Below are positions 11,063-22,005 of a DNA stretch of 64,000 nt, one piece after another; the first letter of the stretch is position 1, and each line of letters starts with the position of its first letter. Made by a program: the position numbers and the translations under genes. Below the pieces are notes generated by a model that was given only the letters and a program-made list of their open reading frames with translations, did not search any database and was not told the DNA's origin. Source of the DNA: Neocallimastix lanati (nom. inval.) (taxonomy: Eukaryota; Neocallimastigomycota; Neocallimastigomycetes; Neocallimastigales; Neocallimastigaceae); contig JACVTC010000018.1 in assembly GCA_016946835.1 (NCBI GenBank), positions 589,501 to 653,500 on the forward strand. The letters are read 5' to 3'.

Positions 11063-12480
11063 ATTAATATCATTGTATCCTAGGAATATTCCTGGAAGAG
11101 AAATTCAGTTAAACTTTCTTCGAAATTGTTACAGAATATAAAGATAAACTTGAAAACCGAATACTCAGAATTTTCCATAGTCCATCTTTTAATTACATAA
11201 TTTTTCATTATATATAATTTATTGCTATGGAAGTCTATTATGAATGTAATTTGTAGTTCTAATTGCATATTCTCAATATTTGTGATTTAGTTTTCAGTAG
11301 TTTAATATTGTTAAATCTTTATATATTAATGTTTCTTTTAAACGTTCTACGTGACAGTTTTGTTGTGGATATTGAGAAATTAAGAACTGCTGTTCAATAC
11401 CATTTTCTTCACGAAACTTTTAAAATAATTATTTGTGAATTCTGTTCCGTTAATAGAATATTATAGTTAAAAATACTATATTAACGAAATGTTGAGAAGA
11501 TTTTGGATATGGATTTTATAAAGAAAACCAGTCCATGTCTTGTATAATCATTTATTATTGTTAAGATATATTTATTTCTGTATAAATAAAGAACTATCAA
11601 TAGGAGACACTGAATCCATATATATTAGTTAAATAGCTTTCCTTTATCTTGTTATTGACTTTATGATAATGCTTATTCGTCATCTTTGAGGTACATATTT
11701 TACATTTAATTTGTATATTTATAATATTCAAATGTTCTTTTATATTATCTTGTTCTAAAGGGAGCACTATTTGTTTGTTTCTCTGTTGGGTTAGTATTCA
11801 TAACTCATTTATGCCTCAGTCGTATACTGTTTGATAATTGAATATTATCATCAGTATTATAATCCTATAATCAACTTCTACATACGCGAACCAATCATAT
11901 TTCTTGTAATCGTTCTCTATATTGTTGGTTTAATTGCTTTTTGTTTATTCCATTTGTACTTTTGCTTATAATTTCCATTCTTATTTGTATACTTCTATCG
12001 GTCTTTAGCAATATATAATATTTTATGATATATATAACAATTACTTTTATCTTACATAATTTCCTTTTGCGTATTTCCTTTTGTTGTAGAACTTAAGTTC
12101 AAAGTATTTTTTATTGACTTTATTAATTTCTTTCAAATATTTCAACTTTTGTCTTAAAAGTTTTATCTTATGTTTTCCAATTTAATTTTTAATTGAATTT
12201 TTCTTCCTTCATTTGATCTGATATTACTACTTTTAAATATATTCCAGAACTGATATATACTTAATTTTTGAAAATCAAATTTAATTTTCAATTCATCTAA
12301 AAGATTATCGTATATCAGATGTTTTGATAATGAATCCGTTTTTATTATATTTCTAGTGACATTCTTTTCATAATATAAATTTCCACTGCCTCTCACTTTA
12401 ATACAGTTTTTAATATCTCCTTCCTTAATATTTAATTTGTAAGTTGCTTTTACCTTTTCTTTAAAGACATATTAATCTTC
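11063..12480 (-). pseudogene. Ty1/copia integrase and upstream pol remnant, unit M3
   Basis: Co-linear with M2 over 11063-12000 (shared words such as ggaagagaaattca, ctcagaattttccatagtcca and tgtaatttgtagttctaattgcat), giving a decayed integrase. The right part (12163-12396) contains a 77-codon open stretch ending in SIYQFWNIFKSS that matches the fragment at 1330-1563. No RT stub follows on the left; the block is fused to the LTR stub of P2. Confidence 0.7.
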
Positions 12481-12489
12481 TTCATTCAT

Positions 12490-13575
12490 GACAAGAAGAA
12501 GATCCATCTCTATAAATCAATTTTTATAGCTTTCTAAATTTAATAGAATCTTGGTGGTTACAGCATTATATACTACATTTAAACTTTAATATCACTTATT
12601 ATTAAGGGATTACATTATCTTTAACTTTTTTAGTTTTGAAGTACTTCTAAAGAATGAAATTACTGAAACTCTTAAACTTTTAAATTCATTTTTATATTTT
12701 GTTTCTATTTATTAAAATTACTTTTTATTGATTAATTATTTTAATTATTATATTATAATAATACATGTAATGCACTTTACCACATTATATTATAATAATA
12801 TGCTACGTAATAATATTATAGCATAAGTCTTATTTACAATCATGTATTTATTTTAATATAATAATTTATTTTAATATAAATTATTATACTATATATTATT
12901 ATATAAAATTATTGATTTATTAAAATATTAAGTAAGTTTATAATTCATAAATTTAAATTATTATTAAAAAAAAAAAAAAAAATTCACTCTTACATATTTC
13001 TATATAATGATTATTATAATTAATGGTTTTTGGAAATTTAATAAAATAACGTCTGCATTTGTATTAAGAAGTAATAATCTAATATTAAAAAAAAAAAAAA
13101 AAAAACACCTTTGGAACTATTAAATAATAAAATTTTAAGAAAAGCAATGTAAATAATAATAGTAATAATAAAATAATAATATTTAATAATAATAATATTA
13201 ATAATAATAAAAATAAATGGAATAATAATATATAATAATAATAATAATAGTAATAGTAATAAATAATAATGGTAATAAATAAATAATAAATAAATAATAA
13301 AATAATAATAAATAAATAAATTAATAATAATATATATTAATAATAAATAAATAAATAATAATAAATTAATAATAAATAAATAATAAATAAATTATTTAAT
13401 AATTAATAATATCATTAATTGTAATAATAATTAATGTATTAATAAATGAATAAATAATTAATAATAAATAAATAAATGAATAATAAATAAATTGTTAAAT
13501 TATATGAAGTTAATTAAATATGTTTAAAGTAATATTAATTATATTATTTCGTTATGAGTAAATTATTCTCTTTGT
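12490..13575. other. A+T-rich spacer with (AAT)n arrays between M3 and P3
   Basis: Contains two poly-A runs (near 12967 and 13088) and (AAT)n/(AATA)n tracts at 13140-13400. The segment 12660-12850 resembles the flank at 6420-6560 (ttttgtttctatttattaaa, then acatgtaatgcact), so part of it is another degraded copy of the same flank. No gene seen. Confidence 0.6.
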
Positions 13576-13578
13576 ATA

Positions 13579-13750
13579 TGAAATTCATTAGTAAAATAAT
13601 TTCATTGTAATATCATCAAGCTACAATTAGTATAAATAAGTTTAATTTTGTCAAACATTGTTTAACTTTGTAATATTGTTTATTTCTAAATTAATACCTT
13701 AATTAATAATAAGACATTTTATTTGCTCTTAGATTAAGATAAGAGTCTTG
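13579..13750 (+). repeat. Copia 5' LTR/leader-like segment, copy 3
   Basis: atgaaattcattagtaaaat through tttgctcttagattaagat, co-linear with the segments at 2161 and 8932 and again directly upstream of a gag remnant. Confidence 0.55.
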
Positions 13751-13764
13751 TAAAAAAAATATAT

Positions 13765-14190
13765 ATCTACTAAATTTCTATAGAAACAAGAATTCTGCCT
13801 TAATAAGACCAACTTTGATGAATGGTCTTTCTTAATTAAAAAGTGTTAATGGATATAAAGGTCTCTGATTATGTTGATAAAAACTTAATCACATCTTTAG
13901 AAATCCAAGGTAATGTTTCAGGAATTGGTGATGTATATATAGTAATCTTTCTGAACAATTGAAGACTGCTAAAAATTATGATTTGCTTAACAAAATAATT
14001 ATTAGTTCCATTGTACCTAAAGATACATTGAAACAAATCAAAATTCTTAAAAATGTGTTTGATATATAGGTTAAATTAAAAGAAATCTATAAAGGAAGTA
14101 GAAATGCTGATGCACCCCTACTAATAGATAAACAATATGAAAAACATGTCTACACATCTGTAAATAAAATTAGCTTTTTAGAAAAACACA
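13765..14190 (+). pseudogene. Ty1/copia gag remnant, unit P3
   Basis: Reads KFL-type start, ETRILP..., FDEWSFLIKK, VSDYVDKNLITSLEIQ, SGIGDVYI and LKEIYKGSRNADAPLLIDKQY, co-linear with the other two gag copies. Several frameshifts and stops. The end (SVNKISFLEKHN) extends further than in P1. Confidence 0.7.
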
Positions 14191-14329
14191 ATATGTATCT
14201 TGGAAAACAAGAAAAACTTAAGATACTCTACCTGTATTTTTCTGTAGATCTAAAAATTCCATTGCAATCAAGAGGGAATGAAGAGAGAACTCATAAAGGA
14301 AATACTCAAAAAACCCCAAGTATTTAAGA

Positions 14330-15190
14330 AATAAGACCGATCCTATAATCTTTCACAGGAAAAGGATTCATTTTCATTTTCATGGATGACTACTTAAAAA
14401 ACAGTTGGGTATACACTTAGTTAGAGAAGTTGTTTTTGATGAATCCATTCCATGTAAGTTAACTTTCACTGTCATATAATAAAAAATAAATCATATAGAA
14501 TTTTACCTAAATATTTCAATCAAGATAATTATTCAACACACATTTCAAATGAAAATACAACAAGTAACAATAACTCCTTCAATAATCAACAAAATTATGA
14601 TAATCAAATTGAAAACACTAAATTCAATTTAAGTTATGAAAATAATGTTTATTTGAATCAAAATAACAATGATGACGGTACAAACAACTTCAACATGGAA
14701 GATAATATATATATATTGATAAACCAAACAACAACAACGAAAGTCAGGACTTCAAACTAATTTCAAATCATTCCTCAGAAAATATAATTGATAAAGTCAA
14801 TACTAACTATCAAAAAACATTCGACAAATTTAGAGACAACATAAATGAATATAGAACTACAAAATATATATAGCAATAAAATAATGGTTTTCAGAAGGAA
14901 AATTCCAAAAAGAGTAAATTCAACTTCAGCCAAGTGGGTTTTTGCATTTAAAAAAGAGATAGCAACGGAAATAAAATCAAATATAAAAGAAGAATTGTTA
15001 CCTGAGGTTTCAATCAAAATAAAAGTATTGACTGGGACTTGACATATTGACCAACACTTAGTGTTGATAGCCTAAAATTACTACTGCTGATTGCATCTAA
15101 ATTTAATTGGACTGGTATGCAACTTGACATTAAAGCTTCTTATCTTAATGACTCACTCTCTAAGCAATTAAATGTTACTACTAAATGATA
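14330..15190 (+). pseudogene. Ty1/copia integrase tail, Asn-rich linker and RT start, unit P3
   Basis: Around 14360 the frame reads FIFIFMDDYLKNSWVYTL, an integrase core piece. 14520-14740 is an Asn-rich linker. From 14850 the RT begins: NSTSAKWVFAFKK (family: KWVFxxKxxxxG), then after a frameshift IVTRGFNQ-type sequence, SIDWDLTY, TLSVDSLKLLLLIASKFNWTG and QLDIKASYLND (family: QMDVKTAFLNG). Sequence stops before the YVDD region, so the 3' half is lost. The two opposite-strand frames at 14775-15042 are not separate genes; the plus one is the RT start. Confidence 0.7.
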
Positions 15191-15545
15191 AAAATTAATT
15201 GAAGAAAAAAGACGATAAATTCACAAATAATGGAAATTTTCTTCCATTAAAATATTCATTATTAAGCTACAATCGAGATATTAGATCTTAACATGTTTTA
15301 AATATATATAAAAATAATTTAATTATTTAAATGGGCTCTAAATAAATTAATATTTTATATAAATATAATCTTTAACTTGTTTTTATATTATTAATAATTG
15401 CAAACTAAAATTAATAATTAAATTAATCAGAATTAAAATTTAATAATAGTTTATAATATCTTAAATAATTTTAATAATTTAGATAAATTATAATATTTGT
15501 TAGTAATAAGTTAATTATTATATATATAAATTATTCTATTTGTAT

Positions 15546-15715
15546 TTGAAATTCATTGTAAAAATAATTTCATTGTATTATTATCAATCCACAATTAGTA
15601 TAAATAAATTTAATTTTGTCAAACAATTTTTATCTTTATTTATTAATATTTATTATTTAGAAATAGGCAATATTATAAACTTTAATTAATAATAAAACTT
15701 TTTATTTACTCTTTT
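15546..15715 (+). repeat. Orphan copia LTR/leader-like segment, copy 4
   Basis: ttgaaattcattgtaaaaat through tttatttactctttt matches the segment before the three gag remnants, but no gag follows here. Confidence 0.5.
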
Positions 15716-15719
15716 AAAA

Positions 15720-15973
15720 AATAAATAAATAATAAATTAATAAATTAATAATTAATATATTAATTAATAAATAAATAATAAATAGATAAATAAATAATGA
15801 ATCGAATATGAAATTTTAAAAATAATTGATTATGAATGTTTCAGAGGTCAAAATAAATTGAAAAATATAATAATATATATTAACATTATTTAGATTTTTT
15901 TTATTAACCAAATAAAATTTTTTTGCCACTTATTTTGTATAAATTATATTTTTATTATAGATAAAATACTCCA

Positions 15974-16010
<37 letters not shown>

Positions 16011-16689
16011 AAATTTGCTTTTAAAATTTTATACATGCATATTTTTATTATACAAATTAATATTATGTTATATAGTAATTTTATTTTTCTAATATTGTAA
16101 AACATTATTCAAAACTTTATCTATAAATCTTAAACATTTTTGTATAAATTAGAATAAAAATTACTATATTGTATATATATAATATATATAAAGAAAAAGA
16201 ACATACCATTATAAAAAAATATTTTTGACATGCTAATGAGAATCATTATTTTAAATATATAGAAAAATAATATTTAAATAATAAAAAATCGAAAAATATT
16301 TATTAAATTATCTTATCTATTTGATATATATGAATATTATTAAAGTTTATCATGATAATAATAAATTTTAGTGCTAACCAGTGATGTTATAGATATTAGT
16401 TCATTTTTTATTTTTTTTTTTATAAATATACAAAAAATATCTATAAAATAACTATTACAATTAGAATAATTTTTATTAATTCATGAATAATATAATATGG
16501 ACTATTATTACTGTGATTTTATCATTATTATTAATATTATTTATAATAGGATCATTCAAGAATAAACATAAAGTATTTATTATTATTGTAATCTTAATTT
16601 TGATGTCAATAAAAAGAAACTTTCTTTTTATTATTTCTAATATAAAAATGAAAATATTTCCAAAAGTGGAAAAATAGAATAGAAAAAAT

Positions 16690-16723
<34 letters not shown>

Positions 16724-16934
16724 CAAAAATAAAAGTAACTTAATAAACAGGAAAATTTAATTAAAATAAAAATAAAATATAATAATAGTAATAGTAATAA
16801 ATTAAAGAGTATTTAAATATTTAAATATATATATATTTTTTTTAAAAAAATATTATTAATGATAAAAAGGATACAGAAAATTTGATATTATCAATTTGAC
16901 TTTTTTTTTTTTTTACATAAAACTGAATCTATTA

Positions 16935-16995
<61 letters not shown>

Positions 16996-17338
16996 TTAAT
17001 AATATTAATAATATTAATAATAATAATAAAGTTTACAATTTTCTTTATTATTATTATTATTATTAATATTTATTATTATTAAGTTTACAATTTTCTTAAT
17101 AATATTTTATTTTTCTCTTTTATTTATTTTTTTTCTGTATAATTTTTCAAAATTTCATAAGAATATATATATATAAATTTATTTTTTTAAAATGGAAAAA
17201 AACTATTATTGAAAAATAAAAAAAAAAAAAAAATAATAATAATTAATTAAATTAAACTAAATTGGTATATTTTTGATTTTTAACATAACATTAAGAGTTT
17301 GACAGCTATTACAATAAAAAATTTTTTTTCTTCTACAT

Positions 17339-17373
<35 letters not shown>

Positions 17374-17488
17374 GAAAACTAAAGTAATTATTTGAATTTA
17401 ATATTCTAATTCGAATATTACTAATTTTAAAAGAGAAAATAAAGAAAATAAATAAATAAAAAAGTATAAAAACAAAACTATTTTCCTT

Positions 17489-17528
<40 letters not shown>

Positions 17529-17644
17529 TTTATTTATTTATCTAGAAACTTTTTCTACATATAAATATATATTTTAGATTTCTATAATCTAATTCATTAA
17601 TTTCCGATTTTTTTTATAGCCTATACTAATTATAAAAATAATAA
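15720..17644. other. A+T-rich intergenic region with homopolymer and (AAT)n tracts
   Basis: Contains poly-A at 15976-16003 and 16687-16713, (AAT)n at 16937-17030, poly-T at 17341-17372 and 17489-17526, and poly-A at 17660-17685. A 64-codon plus-strand frame at 16483-16677 has two hydrophobic stretches (ILSLLLILFIIG and VFIIIVILILM), but in DNA this A+T-rich such frames arise by chance, and I do not call it a gene. Confidence 0.6.
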
Positions 17645-17701
17645 TACATAAATAATAATAAAAAAAAAAAAAAAAAAAAAAAAAAGACTTGCTACCCTAC
17701 T

Positions 17702-18240
17702 ATGGCTTATTCCACAATAAGAATCGATTTTGCTAATAGAAGAATCACTAGAAGAATGAATGCTAGTGCCTCTACCATTCTAAGATGCTGGTTGATGTAT
17801 CACAGAAATTTTCCATATCCAAGTATTCTCGAAAAAACTATATTATCTCTCTTAACTGGGTTATCTATTGTATGATTTTTAATAAATAAAATTAAGAATA
17901 AAGTTTTTAAAATTAATATATATAATATATATAAAATTAATAATTATAAGATTTATTAATATTTATTAATTAATATATATATTGATTTCAATTACATTTT
18001 AATAAATATTTATATTACCTAATTCTTCTAATTATTACACTTTTTTTTTTTTTTTTTTTTTTTTGCTTTATCTACACAGACACAGGTAATTATTTTTGAT
18101 TTTTTTATCAGTAATTGACTTATTTTTATTTTTATTTTTATTTTTTCAAATATAAAAAAAAGGAGAATTGTTAATAATTAATATATATATTTTTATAGAT
18201 TAATAGATGGTTTATTCATGCCCGTAGAAGATTTTGTTGA
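17702..18240 (+). CDS. Minimal TALE-class homeodomain protein (3 exons, one of 6 nt; Asn51 to His)
   Basis: Exons 17702-17869 (56 codons), 18080-18085 (6 nt, Thr-Gln) and 18199-18240 (13 codons plus TGA) give 71 residues that are almost only a homeodomain. Introns are 210 and 113 nt with GTATGA/CAG and GTAATT/TAG ends, phase 0. Helix 1 (TILRCWLMYHRN), the TALE PYP loop (FPYPS), helix 2 (LEKTILSLLTGLSI) and helix 3 (QINRWFIHARRR) line up with the homeobox gene at 4623-5621. The core is WFIHAR rather than WFINAR, so the near-invariant base-contacting Asn51 is His. The protein ends two residues after ARRR. The frame is open upstream of the ATG through a poly-A run, so a longer or alternative 5' exon is possible. 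It may be a diverged regulator, a dominant partner without normal DNA binding, or a fading pseudogene. Confidence 0.7.
18080..18085 (+). other. 6-nt microexon (ACACAG, Thr-Gln) of the second homeobox gene
   Basis: Reads tctacacag|ACACAG|gtaattatt. Thr-Gln completes GLSI-TQ-INRWF, the canonical TALE length. Location and phase are identical to the Ala-Gln microexon at 4766-4771. The tandem acacag acacag makes the upstream acceptor exact only if the first AG is used; using the second AG would remove the two residues. Confidence 0.75.
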
Positions 18241-18654
18241 TATTAAAACAGTTCTCCAAAAGTTGAATTACACTAAAAAATTAAAATAAAAAAAAAAAAA
18301 AAATAATAAAATAATAATAATGAAATTAAAATAACTATCATTTTTCTGATTTTAAAATTATTTTTATTTTATGAAAATGTAATAAAAAAAATAATAAATT
18401 CAATAAAATAAAATAAGTCAAATTAAAATAAAAAAAAAAAATTAAATAAATGTTATATATCTATATTATTTTTTTAAATATTATTTTTATAATATTAAAA
18501 TATATATATATAATTTTTTTTTTTTTTTTTTTTTTTTTTCTTATAAAAAATACTCAATTAATAAAAAAAATAAATATTACTTATCCAATTAGAACGTAAT
18601 AATATTATACTTTTCATTACTACTATCAGAATCAGTACTTAATTCTGTTTTATA
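18241..18654. other. Intergenic A+T-rich spacer
   Basis: Poly-A near 18287-18303, poly-T at 18513-18539 and (AAAT)-like words. It separates the second homeobox gene from the convergent broken protease gene. No coding signal. Confidence 0.6.
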
Positions 18655-19485
18655 TACCTTGGATTAATCAACTAGCTATATCTAATACTCATAATTTATG
18701 ATAACTATATCCGTAAGTAAATTCACAATAGTCCTAATATTTAGTTGGAATAATTTCGGCATTTTTAATAGCAAAGGCACATTTAACTGTACGTTCATCT
18801 TTATTTGCAAATTCTGGATGTTGGAAATTAAATCTTGTTCCAAGAAAAAAATATCAATATCTTTTCCTGCCAAGCTTGGATAGTAGTTTTTATCATATAA
18901 AATAGTGGAATTACCAACATATTTTCCTTGAAAAAGTTATGAAAGATGAATATCCGAATTTTTTCTGACAGTAACGCCACTCCATTGAGTTTCATCTAAT
19001 ATTTCATTCAATTTATTCATTTCATTCGTTTTATTACCTTTTTTACTTGATAAGTACAATTTACGATCTTCAGTACATGCCATAACGTTTGGAAGTTTTT
19101 CTACCATATCCACAACATATTTAGAAAGATAGGAATAAATAATAGTTCTATCATTTAAAGAAGAAATGACGTATGCAAGAGCTGGTTCATTATTTTGGTT
19201 TTCTCTTTTTCTTAAGGAGCTTCTTTTCTCAAATTCTTTTAATTTAGAAGGATTTTCATAAGTATTTCTATTATCCTTGATTAGGGTAGTAATTTCATTA
19301 ATTAAAGAATTAATTTGTTGTTCTACTTCTTCACGTTTGTTATTACTTCCACTTTTACATGAACCATTACTTACAAAAATCATGAAATAATTTTCATTTC
19401 TAGTTTTAGAGGAATTTTCTTTATTTTTTTTAAGTATTTTATTCTTCAATGATGATTTAATTTCGAAAGCCTGAACTTTATCCAT
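18655..19485 (-). pseudogene. Subtilisin-like (S8) serine protease, N-terminal part, broken
   Basis: Encodes the start of a subtilisin-like protease. From ATG 19485 the frame is open for 182 codons: a short lead, then a propeptide with YFMIFVSNG, ALAYVISSLNDRTIIYSYLSK and KLPNVMACTEDRKLYL (inhibitor_I9-like), then WSGVTVRKNSDIHLS. A TAA follows, after which the same frame continues with LFQGKYVGNS, DKNYYPSLAGKDIDIFFLEQ (the catalytic Asp region, DIDIF). A frameshift leads to FNFQHPEFANKDERTVKCAFAIKN, and after two further stops to CEFTYGYSYH, which would hold the catalytic His segment. The rest of the catalytic domain, including Ser, is gone. A related second copy lies at 21230-21790 on the same strand. 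Confidence 0.75.
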
Positions 19486-21177
19486 TACAAAAATAGTAGC
19501 AATACTAAGAAATGATAATAAACTATAAATTTCAATTCAAGTTTTTTATTAGTAAATTTAAATCTATTTTGTATATTTATTTATATCTATATTTTAATTT
19601 TTTTTTTTTTATTTTTTTATTTTTTTTTTTTTTTTTAATTTTATAATCTTTTTATTTTATATATTTATTTATATATATATCTTTATTTTATTATATTTAT
19701 ATTAAAATATTTTATATATGTATTATTTTTATATTTATTTTTATAATAATAAATATAAATATATATTTCTCTCTCTTTTTTTTTTTTTTTTTTTTTTTTT
19801 AATTTGATTTAAATTTTAAATGATAATATGTAATATCTAAACTTTTTTTTTTCATTTAATTCTTTTAGTGATTGCTTCTTTGTTATACCAAAACATATAA
19901 AAACATTTACAATATAATTTTTCTTTGTTTAATTATATGAATAACTGATAAATAAAATTTTATAGTTCTTTCTTCGAACTTTCAGAAATATTATTTAATA
20001 TATGAACTATATTAATCATTTTTATTTTAATAATTTTTGTTTCCTGCCATATTATCTATATATATAAATTTTTTTAAAAAAAAATATATAAATATATATA
20101 TATATAATATAAAAAAAAAATGTTTGTGTAACATAAGATTTGCATATCTCCAATGGCGTATTATTAATTGTACAAAAAAATTTTTGGTGGTACTATATAA
20201 AAGTGGCGCTTTATAAAAATTTTTATAAATATTATTTCACTTAATATTATTTATTTTTTTTTTTTGTTTATTTTTTTTTTTTAAGCTTTTATTTTTTATT
20301 TTTTTATTATAATGTATTTTTTATTATTTCATATCATTTATTTTTTATTTATTTATTAAAAATAAATATTTTTAGGATGACTTTTTATCTTTTATTCTTA
20401 TTTAATAAATAAAATAAAATTATAAGTAATTATTTATTTATTTATTATTTCTTTATTTATATATCTATCAATTAATTTTTTATTTATTTAGGATATGGCG
20501 TTCATATTGTAATTTTACACTATAAATTTTTTAATATTATTTAATACAATTAAATACAAAATAAATAAGTTTTAATCGAGTTTAATAAATAGAACTGTGT
20601 TATATTAATTAATTACTTATACAAATATATTGTATTAGGTCCATTATACGTTAGAAATAATAATAATTCTCCAAATGTATAATAAAATTAATTTAAATAT
20701 ATGAATTTTCACTCTTAATATAAATTAATATAAAAAAATATAAATAAAAATAATAATATATATATATTATCTATTTCTTCTTTTGCATTATATATATAAA
20801 ATACAAAAGAATAAATGAATAAAATTAACAAAAAAAAAATATTAAAATTGCAATTAATGTTGAATTGTTTTTTTATTAAGAATTAATACAATTTAAGAAT
20901 AGAAAAAAAAAAAAAAAAAAAAATCAATAATTTAAAGAATAAACAATTTAATGAAAGATGAGTTAACAGAAAAAAAAAAAAAAAAAAGATAATGAAAGTA
21001 GTAAATAAATAATAAATAAATAAATAAAATTTATATATACATTGTATATAAAATTCATATCTTATCTTTAATATGTACTTATTAATTATAATTAAAAATT
21101 TAAATAAATGAACATAAAATTTCAATTAATATTTTATATTTATTAAGTATTTTTAATTAAATATTATTTATTATTTA

Positions 21178-21217
<40 letters not shown>

Positions 21218-21229
21218 ATTAATTATAGC
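19486..21229. other. Intergenic A+T-rich region
   Basis: Poly-T at 19598-19636 and 19776-19800, poly-A at 20904-20923 and 20971-20987, (TTA)n at 21178-21209. The only non-simple words are around 19860-20000 and 20120-20210 (gtaacataagatttgcatat...ggtactatataaaagtggcg), the latter with a TATA-like TATATAAAA, but no gene follows. The minus-strand reading frame at 20883-21125 is poly-Phe/Ile from homopolymers and is not a gene. Confidence 0.6.
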
Positions 21230-21790
21230 AATAGCACTTTCTTTATCAGAAAGAATATTCTCTTCTTCTTTACCATTATCAGAATAAATACGATGTTTTT
21301 TCCATTATTAATGAAAACATACCTTCAATAATATTCTTTTGGCCAATTTCAATAAAATATTAAAGCATTTTTTTTGAATCTAATTTAATATCTGGATTTT
21401 CACTCATATTGATGGCTGCAATATCAGCAAATAAGTTAGAATGTCTGAATTAAATCCTGAATTGATGATAATAACTATTACTATCCAGCTGAACCTGGAT
21501 AGTTGTAGTTATTATCATGTGGAGTAGTGGAATTCTTAAATCATTTTTTCCTTAAGAAAGTAATGAAAGATGAATATCCGCATTTTCTCTGACACTGACA
21601 CCATTACATTGACTTTCATTCAATATTTATTTATTTATCAAGTGAATGATCTTCGACACATGCTAAAACATTTTGTATTTCTTCAACCTTTTTGGGTAAC
21701 TGAATTAGAAAGATAGGAATATAAGTATTTCAGGTGAGAAAAGCCAGAAGCTGACTGTATTTAAATTTTTTTCACAAAAATTTAAATAAA
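21230..21790 (-). pseudogene. Second subtilisin-like (S8) protease, catalytic core deleted
   Basis: On the minus strand, 21790-21480 gives propeptide pieces (VEEIQNVLACVEDHSL, then CNGVSVRENADIHLSLLS in shifted frames), a close relative of the copy at 18655-19485. It then jumps at about 21440-21230 to FADIAAINMSENPDIKLDSKKM-like sequence, KYFIEIGQKNIIEGM and NNGK, which is the helix after the catalytic Ser and the C-terminal end of the same family (family: AGIAAxxMSxNP). The whole Asp-His-Ser core has been deleted and stops are present. (The C-terminal match is from family knowledge.). Confidence 0.6.
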
Positions 21791-22005
21791 ATTCTATTGT
21801 ATGATTTATAAAAATGCTTACTTCATTAATCTGAAGAAAATCATTCCAAAATTTGTTCAACATTTACTGTTTTTTTTATTTTCAATTTTTTGGACATTTC
21901 AATAAAGTAGAAAGCGTTATCACTTTAGAATTCTTGAAAATAAACAAATTTTAATATTTAAATTTTTTATTTCTAAAAAAAAAAAATTATTATAACTATA
22001 TTTTT

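Noticed and set aside
16483-16677. 64-codon frame with two hydrophobic segments
   Set aside because: Ile/Leu/Phe-rich frames arise readily in DNA this A+T-rich; no homologue or regulatory context seen.
20883-21125. 80-codon Phe/Ile-rich frame
   Set aside because: Created by poly-A runs and TTTATTTA words on the opposite strand.
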